This document shows, piece by piece, positions 1-6,027 of a stretch of DNA of 10,261 bases. The notes under the pieces were generated by a model. The model worked only from the letters and a program-made list of their open reading frames with translations, was not told the DNA's origin and searched no databases. Within the stretch, counting starts at the first letter, position 1; the number at the start of each line of letters is the position of its first letter. The position numbers and the translations under genes are program-made. The DNA is from Alphaproteobacteria bacterium (lineage in GTDB: Bacteria; Pseudomonadota; Alphaproteobacteria; UBA6615), in the NCBI GenBank assembly GCA_030831135.1, contig JAURLR010000304.1, forward strand, positions 1-10,261. The letters run 5' to 3'.

Positions 1-469
1 CGGCGACCGCGATATCGGCATCCTGCAGCGGCACGGTGCACAGGCCGACAAAACGGTCGGGATGCGCGCCGACGACTACGGCAATCCGGTTGTTGACCAC
101 ATGGGCTGTTTCACGAGCGAAATCAGCCTCATAGGCATAGTTGTAGTGGAACGGTGATGGCGAAATCGCCTGCACGTCGATCCCGCATGCATCCATATCG
201 GCAATGCGCACCGACGGGTCGGTCAGCTTGTCCAGAATGTCCTGATGCTGTTTGGCGTTGATTTCCGAGGTCAGCGGGTTGGTGTCAACATAGAGATTAC
301 GCTGATCGGCCGCCTTGGCGTCTTTGAGCATCGCGTCGGCTGCGGGCACATGCAGATGACAATGAATATCGACGGTGAAATGCTTCTTGCCGTCGGTCAC
401 GGTGCGATGGTGGCCGGTATCACCCGCCGGAGCGTGGTTGTGGGCCGGATTGGAACAGGTAAAGAGCAT
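1..469 (-). CDS. Amidohydrolase_2 family protein, ACMSD-like, N-terminal part (cut by window edge)
   Basis: The minus strand is open from an ATG at 469 to the left edge, giving the first 156 residues of a metal-dependent amidohydrolase. It is a clear paralog of the next gene upstream (575-1663): both begin MLF-x-C with a His-rich tail, and both contain the HCH metal-binding motif in VDIHCHLHVP (here about residues 35-37), a D-A-x-G-x-D-V-Q-A-I-S block, a VNNR block and a HPDRF...TVPLQD block. The family uses a TIM barrel with one divalent metal to hydrolyse or decarboxylate small, often aromatic, substrates; the exact substrate is not visible. The start is supported by a GAAGGAAA ribosome-binding site about 6 bases upstream and by alignment with the paralog. 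It lies 105 bases downstream of that paralog on the same strand. The later metal ligands lie outside the window, so activity cannot be judged. Confidence 0.88.
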   Translation of the reverse strand, partial: MLFTCSNPAHNHAPAGDTGHHRTVTDGKKHFTVDIHCHLHVPAADAMLKDAKAADQRNLYVDTNPLTSEINAKQHQDILDKLTDPSVRIADMDACGIDVQAISPSPFHYNYAYEADFARETAHVVNNRIAVVVGAHPDRFVGLCTVPLQDADIAVA

Positions 470-527
470 TTATGCTTTCCTTCTGAACTCGTCCTTCTTC
501 AGGCTCCGAACGAGTGGATACGGATAA

Positions 528-556
528 CCTCATGCTGAGCCTCTCGGAGCATGAGG
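528..556. repeat. Short palindromic intergenic repeat (REP-like)
   Basis: Nine-base perfect inverted arms, CCTCATGCT (528-536) and AGCATGAGG (548-556), flank an 11-base loop. This resembles the CTCATGCTGAGCCT...AGCATGAG type of dispersed palindrome common between genes in alphaproteobacteria. It lies in the gap between the two paralogous amidohydrolases and could also act as an mRNA-stabilising or attenuating hairpin. Family assignment is from memory of similar repeats, not from a search. Confidence 0.6.
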
Positions 557-558
557 GT

Positions 559-574
559 CGGGGGATTGCCCCCG
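559..574 (-). terminator. Hairpin directly after the amidohydrolase stop codon
   Basis: A six-base perfect stem, CGGGGG (559-564) with CCCCCG (569-574) and a four-base loop, abuts the TAG stop (577-575) of the upstream amidohydrolase. No T tract follows on the minus strand, so it is not a textbook intrinsic terminator. It may be an attenuator or a 3'-end stabiliser within the two-gene unit. Confidence 0.4.
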
Positions 575-1663
575 CTAAAGGTTCAGCAGCCGGGCCGCAT
601 TCTCGCCGAGAATGGCCCGCTTCTGGTCATCGCTCAGATCGGCGCCCATCACATGCCCGACCGGATCGGTTTCGGCCATGTCGTAGGGATAGTCGGTTCC
701 CATCAGGACGTGATCGGCACCGTAATATTTGGTGATGAACTCGAGCTGCTCGTTGGAGAACACGACCGTGTCGAAATAGAACCGCTTGAGATAATCGGTC
801 GGCACCTTGCCCGCAGGCAGTTCGCGCTGCATGTCGCCACGCAACGGGTGGGCATGGTCGATACGGGCCGGGTAGGAGCCCAGGAAGCCACCGCCATGGG
901 CGAGCACGACCTTCAGGCCCGGATGGCGGTCCATGACGCCGTCGAAAATCAGGTAATGCACGGCGACCGTGGTCGCGAGCGGGTTGCCGATGATGTTGGA
1001 GAAATAGTGATCGGCGAACCGGTCACCCTTTGCATAGCCCGAGGGGTGGATGAAGATGACCGCGCCCAGTTCCTCGCATTTGGCGAAGAACGGATCGAGG
1101 CCAGCCTTGGAGAGCTCCTGCCCGGCGACATCGGCGTTGATCTCCACACCCTTCATGCCGAGATCCTTGACGCAACGCTCCAGCTCGGCCACCGCCATCT
1201 GCGGGTCCTGCAAGGGCACCGTGCCCAGCGCGACAAAACGGTCGGGATGTTCAGCAACGGTTTCCGCGAGCCGGTTGTTCACGGTCTGCGCCACCTCGCG
1301 GCCCAGATCGGGCTCGGCCCAGTAGCAATAATGGTTGGGGGCGGTCGAAATCGCCTGCACGTCAACACCAGAGGCATCCATTTCGGCAATCCGCAGCGCC
1401 GAATCCGTGGCGCGCGGCATGATTTCCTGGCCATGGGCCATCTGAAACTTGCGGGTCGCGTCATTGGAGAACCAGAGCAGCGGCTCATTCTTCAGATCAA
1501 AGACATCCTTCACCAGCGCATCGGCCTCGGGCACGTGCAGGTGGCAGTGGATATCCACGGTGCGCACACCGAGTTTCTCGACCTTCACACTGTGACCGCT
1601 GGAGGCATCGGAGGGAGAATGATTTGCGCCGTGCGCATGGTCGTGGCCGCATTTGAAAAGCAT
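575..1663 (-). CDS. Amidohydrolase_2 family protein, ACMSD-like metal-dependent hydrolase/decarboxylase
   Basis: This encodes 362 residues, the usual length for the ACMSD / gamma-resorcylate decarboxylase branch of the amidohydrolase superfamily. Visible metal and active-site motifs are H39-C-H41 on strand 1, H206 in IHPSG, H256 in LAHGGG and D324 in MGTDYP, so the site looks complete. The family cleaves or decarboxylates small carboxylated rings or carbonyl compounds; the substrate here is unknown. The frame is open back to 1801, but the ATG at 1663 is chosen because it has a GACGGAG ribosome-binding site and because the paralog at 1-469 starts at the equivalent MLF-x-C. The first 25 residues (C5, H7, H9, H11, H15, H24) are unusually His-rich and precede the barrel. 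It is transcribed divergently from the molybdenum hydroxylase gene and leads into the second amidohydrolase. Family confidence is high, specific function low. Confidence 0.93.
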   Translation of the reverse strand: MLFKCGHDHAHGANHSPSDASSGHSVKVEKLGVRTVDIHCHLHVPEADALVKDVFDLKNEPLLWFSNDATRKFQMAHGQEIMPRATDSALRIAEMDASGVDVQAISTAPNHYCYWAEPDLGREVAQTVNNRLAETVAEHPDRFVALGTVPLQDPQMAVAELERCVKDLGMKGVEINADVAGQELSKAGLDPFFAKCEELGAVIFIHPSGYAKGDRFADHYFSNIIGNPLATTVAVHYLIFDGVMDRHPGLKVVLAHGGGFLGSYPARIDHAHPLRGDMQRELPAGKVPTDYLKRFYFDTVVFSNEQLEFITKYYGADHVLMGTDYPYDMAETDPVGHVMGADLSDDQKRAILGENAARLLNL

Positions 1664-1833
1664 CGTGGAACTCCGTCGGGGAAAATCGCTGTCATGGGAT
1701 GCAGGCATCCATTTGGTGCGGCTGAATATCACATCAAACGGCGCGCGAAAAGCCGGATAGGTTGATCGACTCCCGCACGCGGCATGATATTCTTGGCGCA
1801 ATCAAGCACACGCGTCCCGAGGGAGTATTCACC
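1664..1833. promoter_or_regulatory. Divergent intergenic region with a small dyad
   Basis: This 170-base spacer must hold the promoters for the leftward amidohydrolases and the rightward molybdenum hydroxylase. A dyad, GGATGC-AG-GCATCC (1697-1710), lies about 34 bases upstream of the amidohydrolase start and could be an operator or a 5'-leader hairpin. I could not assign convincing -35/-10 boxes. The ribosome-binding site of the plus-strand gene is GAGGGAG at 1819-1825, eight bases before its ATG. Confidence 0.4.
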
Positions 1834-4173
1834 ATGGCATCCGGTCAGTTTGGAATTTCACAGCATGTCGAACGGCGCGAAGATGCGCGGCTTCTGGTCG
1901 GAGGCGGTGCCTATGCCGATGACACCGGGTTCGAAGGTCAGGCTTTTGCCGCCTTTCTGCGCGCGCCCATCGGGCACGGGATCATCACAGGTGTCGACAC
2001 ATCGGAGGCCGAAGCCGCACCGGGGGTAATCGCCGTCTTTACCGGGCAGGACCTCAAAGATGCCGGGATCGGCGCGATTCCCAATGTCACGCCGTTTCTC
2101 AACCGGGACGGTTCGGAGATGCTGCGCACCCAGCGACCTGCCGTCGCGGTCGACAAGATCTATCATGTGGGTGAGATCATCGCGGTGGTGGTCGCCGAGA
2201 GCACGGCACTGGCCCAGGACGCGGTTGACCTGATCATGCTCGATGTCGACCCGCTGCCCGCGCTGACGGACGTCACCAAGGCGATGCTGCCCGATGCGCC
2301 GCAACTTCACGAACATATCCCCGGCAATGTCTGCCTCGACTTCCAGATCGGAGATGAAGACAAGGCCAAGGCCGCGATCGACAGTGCTGCCCATGTGGTC
2401 AAGCTGACCCTCACCACCAACCGGCTGGTCGTAGCCTCCATGGAACCCCGCAGTGCCGCTGCGCGCTTCCTGACCGATGCCAATGACGGTGCGGGCTGCT
2501 ACGAGCTGATCAGCGGGTCTCAGGGCGTCAACGCCATGCGCAACATGCTGGCCGGTGCGATCTTCAATCTGCCCCATGAGCAGATGCGGGTGATGACCAA
2601 TGATGTGGGCGGCGGCTTCGGCATGAAGACGCAAGCCTATCCCGAATATGTCGCGATCCTGTTTGCCGCAAAGGCCACCGGCAAGCCGGTCAAATGGCAG
2701 GGCACCCGGTCGGAAGCCTTTCTGGCTGACAATCAGGCCCGTGACGGGGTGATGAACGGCGCGATAGCCTTCGATGAAAACGGCAAGATCCAGGCTTTCC
2801 GCGTCGACATGATCGCGTCCATGGGCGGCTATCTGTCCTCCCACGGCCCGGCTGCGGCGACCCGCAATGTGTGTAACTGCCTGACAGGTTGTTACGACAA
2901 TCCGGCGCTCGAATATCAGGTGAAATGCCTGATGACCAACAACATCCCCATCGGCCCCTATCGCGGTGCAGGACGTCCGGAAGCTGCCTATATGCTCGAA
3001 CGCATGATGGATCACGCTGCGCGCGAACTCGGGATCGACCGGGTGGAACTGCGCCGCCGCAACTTCATCAAGCCCGCCCAGATGCCCTACACGACCTCGC
3101 TCAATCAGGTCTACGATTCCGGAGAGTTCGAGGCCGAGATGGACAAGGCCCTCGCGCTGGCCGAATGGGACAGTTTCGAGGACCGCCGCGCCGAAAGCGC
3201 CAAACACGGCAAGCTGCGCGGGATCGGCATGTCGTGTTTTGTGGAAACCGCCGGCGGGCTGCTGCAGGAAGGCGCCAAGCTGATCTTCGCCGAAGACGGC
3301 ATCGTCGAAGCCCGCCTCGCCGTACAGTCCAACGGTCAGGGCCATGCGACCTCTTTTGCGCAGGTCGTCTCCGATCTGCTGCAGGTTCCCTATGAAAAGG
3401 TGCGGATCGTCGAGGGTGACAGTTTTGAAACCCCGAATACGGGCTTCGCGTCGGTCGCCTCGCGCTCCATGGCGCTGGCCAGCGGGGCCATCTCGCTGAC
3501 CGCCGATACGGTCATCGAAAAGGGCAAGGCCTTGGCCGGGCATGTGCTCGAAGCCGCCGAAGCCGATATCGAATACGCCGACGGACAGTTCAGCGTGGCC
3601 GGCACCGACAAGTCGGTCAGCATCTTCGATCTCGCCGAAAAGGCCAAATCACTCGGTGACGTTCCCGAGGGCGTGCCCAACAGCCTGGATTCCGAGGAAG
3701 ATTTCGAGTCCCCCGAACAGACCTATCCCAACGGATGTCACATCTGCGAGGTGGAGATCGAGCCTGAAACCGGCGTGATCGACGTGCTGAACTACATCGC
3801 CGTCGACGATTGCGGCACGGTCATCAACCCGATGATCGTACACGGGCAGGTTCATGGCGGTGTGGCGCAGGGGCTGGGTCAGGTGCTGGGTGAACATGCC
3901 ATCTATGATGAGGATGGTCAGCTTCTGGCCGGGTCCTTCATGGATTACATGATGCCCCGCGCCGACGACATGCCTGACATGAAGCTGGGCTTCCATTCCG
4001 TGCCCTGCACCACCAATCCGGTCGGGGCCAAGGGCGCAGGTGAGGCTGGCACGACCGGCGCACTGGCGGCAGGCATGAACGCAATCATTGACGCGCTCGC
4101 GGTTCGTGGAATCACCGAATTCGACATGCCCGCCACCCCGCCGCGGATATGGGCGGCACTGAACCAAAATTGA
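1834..4173 (+). CDS. Xanthine dehydrogenase family molybdopterin-binding (large) subunit, CoxL form II-like
   Basis: This 779-residue protein is the molybdenum-cofactor subunit of a molybdenum hydroxylase, which inserts water-derived oxygen at a carbon centre of a heterocycle or aldehyde. Domain order is an aldehyde-oxidase/xanthine-dehydrogenase a/b hammerhead (about 20-130) followed by the two MoCo-binding domains. Visible signatures are DVGGGFGMK (257-265), the active-site loop PYRGAGR (375-381), SRS (543-545) in the cofactor-binding region, and the GAKGAGEAG block with the probable catalytic base E737. The loop matches the form II type (AYRGAGR) and lacks the Cys of true CO dehydrogenases (AYRCSFR), so CO oxidation is unlikely. 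The start is the ATG at 1834, with GAGGGAG eight bases upstream; 24 further codons are open upstream but lack a ribosome-binding site. No FAD (CoxM) or 2Fe-2S (CoxS) subunit gene flanks it, which is unusual. The true substrate is unknown. Confidence 0.93.
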   Translation: MASGQFGISQHVERREDARLLVGGGAYADDTGFEGQAFAAFLRAPIGHGIITGVDTSEAEAAPGVIAVFTGQDLKDAGIGAIPNVTPFLNRDGSEMLRTQRPAVAVDKIYHVGEIIAVVVAESTALAQDAVDLIMLDVDPLPALTDVTKAMLPDAPQLHEHIPGNVCLDFQIGDEDKAKAAIDSAAHVVKLTLTTNRLVVASMEPRSAAARFLTDANDGAGCYELISGSQGVNAMRNMLAGAIFNLPHEQMRVMTNDVGGGFGMKTQAYPEYVAILFAAKATGKPVKWQGTRSEAFLADNQARDGVMNGAIAFDENGKIQAFRVDMIASMGGYLSSHGPAAATRNVCNCLTGCYDNPALEYQVKCLMTNNIPIGPYRGAGRPEAAYMLERMMDHAARELGIDRVELRRRNFIKPAQMPYTTSLNQVYDSGEFEAEMDKALALAEWDSFEDRRAESAKHGKLRGIGMSCFVETAGGLLQEGAKLIFAEDGIVEARLAVQSNGQGHATSFAQVVSDLLQVPYEKVRIVEGDSFETPNTGFASVASRSMALASGAISLTADTVIEKGKALAGHVLEAAEADIEYADGQFSVAGTDKSVSIFDLAEKAKSLGDVPEGVPNSLDSEEDFESPEQTYPNGCHICEVEIEPETGVIDVLNYIAVDDCGTVINPMIVHGQVHGGVAQGLGQVLGEHAIYDEDGQLLAGSFMDYMMPRADDMPDMKLGFHSVPCTTNPVGAKGAGEAGTTGALAAGMNAIIDALAVRGITEFDMPATPPRIWAALNQN

Positions 4174-4182
4174 TTGAAAGGC

Positions 4183-4255
4183 GTCATGCCCAGGCTTGAC
4201 CCGGGCATCTCCGCAACGACCCAGATGAGATGCGCGGATCAAGTCCGCGCATGAC
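4183..4255. repeat. Compound palindromic repeat (two nested hairpins)
   Basis: Outer arms GTCATGC (4183-4189) and GCATGAC (4249-4255) enclose two internal hairpins: ATGCCC...GGGCAT (4186-4208, with the GGCTTGACCC core) and ATGCGCGG...CCGCGCAT (4230-4252). This architecture, with the 'GGCTTGACCCGGGCAT' core, is a familiar dispersed intergenic element in alphaproteobacteria. It begins ten bases after the stop codon of the molybdenum hydroxylase gene and can fold in either transcript, so it may also serve as a bidirectional transcript end. Confidence 0.75.
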
Positions 4256-4282
4256 ACTGAGCAAGCGATGGATTTTTTCGCA

Positions 4283-4370
4283 CGTCATTGCGAGGCGCAA
4301 CGCGACGAAGCAATCCAGCAGCGCGTCTGCCCGCTCTGGATTGCTTCATCCTGACGGCTTCGCAATGACG
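4283..4370. repeat. 88-base inverted repeat of the 'CGTCATTGCGA...GAAGCAATCC' family
   Basis: Outer arms CGTCATTGCGA (4283-4293) and TCGCAATGACG (4360-4370) are perfect inverted copies. Inner arms GAAGCAATCCAG (4307-4318) and CTGGATTGCTTC (4336-4347) are also perfect. This is recognisable as a widespread bacterial intergenic palindrome seen in many unrelated genomes. No ORF lies inside, so it is a non-coding element, probably MITE- or REP-like. It sits 28 bases from a different repeat family, in the convergent gap between the molybdenum hydroxylase and the AhpD-fold genes. Confidence 0.8.
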
Positions 4371-4415
4371 GTGTTCATTCGCCCCGATATCGGGCAGGAC
4401 AACGAAGATCGTGCG

Positions 4416-4955
4416 CTAAGCCGCCGCCAACGGGCGCGCGTCGTAGGTGCGCATCACCATGTGGATGCCGTGGAACAGCGCGATGAACGCGCCGATCTCC
4501 ATGATTTCGGCATCAGTGAAATGCTTGTGCATTTCGTCGTAGAAAATCTTGTCGACCTTGGTGGAGTCCAGAAACATCTGTTCGGCGAAGCGCAGGGCCA
4601 CCTTTTCACGCTCGGAGAACAGGTCTGAATCCTCGTAATCCTCGCACCCGACCTCAATGACATCCTCGGTCAGGCCCTCGGCAATCGCCTTCTTCGACCG
4701 CAGCGCGGCGAAATAGGGGTCTTCGGCAAAGCGGGCAAGCTGGATACGGATGATTTCTTTCAGCTTGTGATCGATTGCCCCGTCCCGGTGGGAGGCGAGC
4801 ATCGCCCGGACCATGCCCTTCATCTGCTCGGGCTGGCGGGCAAAAATTCCGATAAACAGCGCATCGGGAACGCCGAATTCCTCGCACTGGGCGACCAACT
4901 CGTGAATCTCCGGGTCCTTGATCTCCGCCAGATCGAGCGGCTCCATACGTGACAT
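4416..4955 (-). CDS. AhpD/carboxymuconolactone decarboxylase-fold protein lacking the redox motif
   Basis: The 179-residue product has the all-helical AhpD/CMD fold and aligns without gaps to its upstream neighbour around the active site: H63-K-L-K-E67...R70...L73-x-R75, then D79-P-Y-F82 where the neighbour has C79-S-Y-U82, then R86-S87. The CxxC redox pair is therefore absent, so it is unlikely to be a peroxidase-type enzyme by itself. The frame is open back to 5162, but the ATG at 4955 is preferred because its A is the last base of the neighbour's TAA stop (TAATG) and the region upstream codes for the neighbour's C-terminus. This overlap implies translational coupling and a fixed ratio of the two proteins. 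A plausible role is a structural or regulatory partner in a mixed oligomer with the selenoprotein; that is inference. It is the last gene before the repeat island. Confidence 0.85.
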   Translation of the reverse strand: MSRMEPLDLAEIKDPEIHELVAQCEEFGVPDALFIGIFARQPEQMKGMVRAMLASHRDGAIDHKLKEIIRIQLARFAEDPYFAALRSKKAIAEGLTEDVIEVGCEDYEDSDLFSEREKVALRFAEQMFLDSTKVDKIFYDEMHKHFTDAEIMEIGAFIALFHGIHMVMRTYDARPLAAA

Positions 4956-5575
4956 TATTCCGCCGCCGCGCTTTGCAGGGATTCCGGGCGATCGCCATAC
5001 AGGCGCTCGGATTCTTCCTGACTGACCAGGCGTCCATCCGGTGCGAACATCGGATAGAATTTGAGCGTCCCGAAGAAGGTGTGAAAGCCCAGATTCATGA
5101 ACAGGAACATGCCCAGTTCCACGATCTCGGCTTCCGAGAGATGGGCGCGCAAATCTGCCCATGCCGCATCATCAAAGGAATCCGGGTCCGTTGCCAGGGT
5201 TTCCACATAGCGCATGATCGCCTTCTCCTCATCGGTGAAGACATCACTGGCCGCGTGATTGTAGATCCCGTCGTCGAGTGCGGTTTCGTCAAGTCCCTGC
5301 CGCTTCGCCGAAGCGGACCGAACATTGCCTCAATAGCTGCAATGAGCCATCCGGGAGAGCATGACGCGAATCACCTCTTTCAACCGGTGGCTGAGCGCGC
5401 CCTCGTTGAAGGCCCCGACCCAGGCAAGATAGAATTTTTCCGCGATGTCGATGTTGTGGCCCATGACCGCATGGAAGCCCGGATCGGGTGCACGCAGTTC
5501 GAGCGATTTCTCGACATAGGGTTTGAGCTTGGTCTTTTTCAGCTCTTCAATATCGAGCAGCGTAATATTGGCCAT
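4955..5575 (-). CDS. AhpD-like/carboxymuconolactone decarboxylase-family selenoprotein (UGA at codon 82 read as selenocysteine)
   Basis: Read straight through one TGA (5332-5330), this frame gives 206 residues of the AhpD/CMD family. Before the TGA is the family hallmark H63-R-L-K-E67-V-I-R70, then C79-S-Y; after it comes G-N-V-R-S-A-S-A-K-R-Q-G-L, typical of the helix following CxxC, and 124 codons of intact coding to the TAA at 4957-4955. The TGA thus replaces the second Cys of CxxC, giving CxxU with E67 as the likely proton-relay Glu. The position equivalent to the relay His of AhpD appears to be R86. A hairpin at 5300-5316 has bacterial SECIS properties. The start at 5575 has GAGGAA as ribosome-binding site. 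A thioredoxin gene lies 38 bases upstream, and a Cys-less paralog is coupled downstream by TAATG. Likely role: selenol-based reduction of a peroxide or other electrophile. The alternative, a nonsense mutation from TGC or TGT, is less likely. Confidence 0.85.
5293..5323 (-). promoter_or_regulatory. Candidate bacterial SECIS hairpin
   Basis: On the minus strand a perfect seven-base stem, CCGCTTC/GAAGCGG (5316-5300), closes a GGC loop. It can extend through a symmetric 3x3 internal loop to a four-pair lower stem, GTTC/GGAC (5323-5320 with 5296-5293, one G-U pair). The loop starts 20 bases after the TGA and its first base is G, both of which fit the known bacterial SECIS rules (short stem-loop within the coding region, a G among the first two loop bases, roughly 16-37 bases from the UGA). 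SelB would bind it to deliver Sec-tRNA. No sel genes are present in this window, so the machinery must be elsewhere. Confidence 0.75.
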
Positions 5576-5613
5576 GCCTGTTTCCTCGTAATGCGGAAGA
5601 ACTATACGCCCGA

Positions 5614-5943
5614 TCAGGCGTGTTCTTCGATCACTTTCTTGAGCACTTGTTTGCGGTCCACGCCGGCGCGCATCGCAACCACGTCCCCGCCCTTGATGAA
5701 CAGAAGCGTCGGAAACCCGCGCACCCCATAGCGCGCCAGCAGATCGGGATTTTCATCACCGTTCACCGTGCCGATCACAACGTTTTCCGGCATGTCCTCG
5801 GCGACCTGCCCCAGCACCTTCTTGAGCTGCTTGCAGGGCACACAGGTAGTGGACCAGAAGTCGACGACGGTCAGCCCGTCGCGCGAAAGTACCTGCGCAT
5901 CAAAATTGCCGTCATCGAAGACAGCGAACTCGTCCTGAGCCAT
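5614..5943 (-). CDS. Thioredoxin with a variant CVPC active site
   Basis: The 109-residue product matches single-domain thioredoxin in length and layout: a beta strand TVVDFW (about 25-30), the active site C34-V-P-C37 followed by K-Q-L-K-K, a GTVNGDENPDL segment like the usual D-x-D/N-x-N region, and the cis-proline in GFPTLL. The active site departs from the canonical WCGPC: the Trp before the first Cys is Thr (STTCVPC) and the Gly is Val, which may shift redox potential or partner choice. There is no signal peptide, so it is cytoplasmic. The ATG at 5943 follows GGGAG in a good position. It lies 38 bases upstream of the AhpD-like selenoprotein on the same strand, making it the obvious candidate electron donor for that protein. 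The housekeeping TrxA is probably encoded elsewhere. Confidence 0.92.
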   Translation of the reverse strand: MAQDEFAVFDDGNFDAQVLSRDGLTVVDFWSTTCVPCKQLKKVLGQVAEDMPENVVIGTVNGDENPDLLARYGVRGFPTLLFIKGGDVVAMRAGVDRKQVLKKVIEEHA

Positions 5944-6027
5944 CCCAATTCTCCCGGTGAATCGATGGCGGCATTATAGGCCGAGAAGATCGCGACCGCA
6001 AAACCGGCGGCTTCCCGGAATCGCAGC

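Noticed and set aside
551..1765. A long plus-strand open frame (about 404 codons) opposite the amidohydrolase.
   Set aside because: It lies antisense to a gene with a full set of amidohydrolase motifs, and its His/Arg/Gly-rich translation has no recognisable domain. It is a shadow produced by GC-rich codon bias.
1724..1792. Inverted GAATATCA (1724-1731) and TGATATTC (1785-1792) as an operator pair.
   Set aside because: Eight-base arms 53 bases apart in an AT-richer spacer can arise by chance, and no known operator matches.
1762..1833. A 24-codon N-terminal extension of the molybdenum hydroxylase starting at 1762.
   Set aside because: No ribosome-binding site precedes 1762, the added residues are unlike the family N-terminus, and the ATG at 1834 has a well-placed GAGGGAG.
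1858..3543. A 561-codon minus-strand open frame inside the molybdenum hydroxylase gene.
   Set aside because: It is antisense to a gene with clear MoCo motifs; the translation has low-complexity His/Gly/Arg composition and no family features.
1834..4173. A true aerobic carbon monoxide dehydrogenase large subunit.
   Set aside because: The active-site loop is PYRGAGR and lacks the Cys of the AYRCSFR loop of form I CoxL, and the CoxM and CoxS genes are absent.
4955..5575. A frameshifted or nonsense-broken carboxymuconolactone decarboxylase pseudogene.
   Set aside because: There is no frameshift: both halves are in one frame, separated by a single TGA at a redox-Cys position, with a SECIS-like hairpin after it and intact coding on to a coupled stop. 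Selenocysteine explains all of this better, although a point mutation is not strictly excluded.
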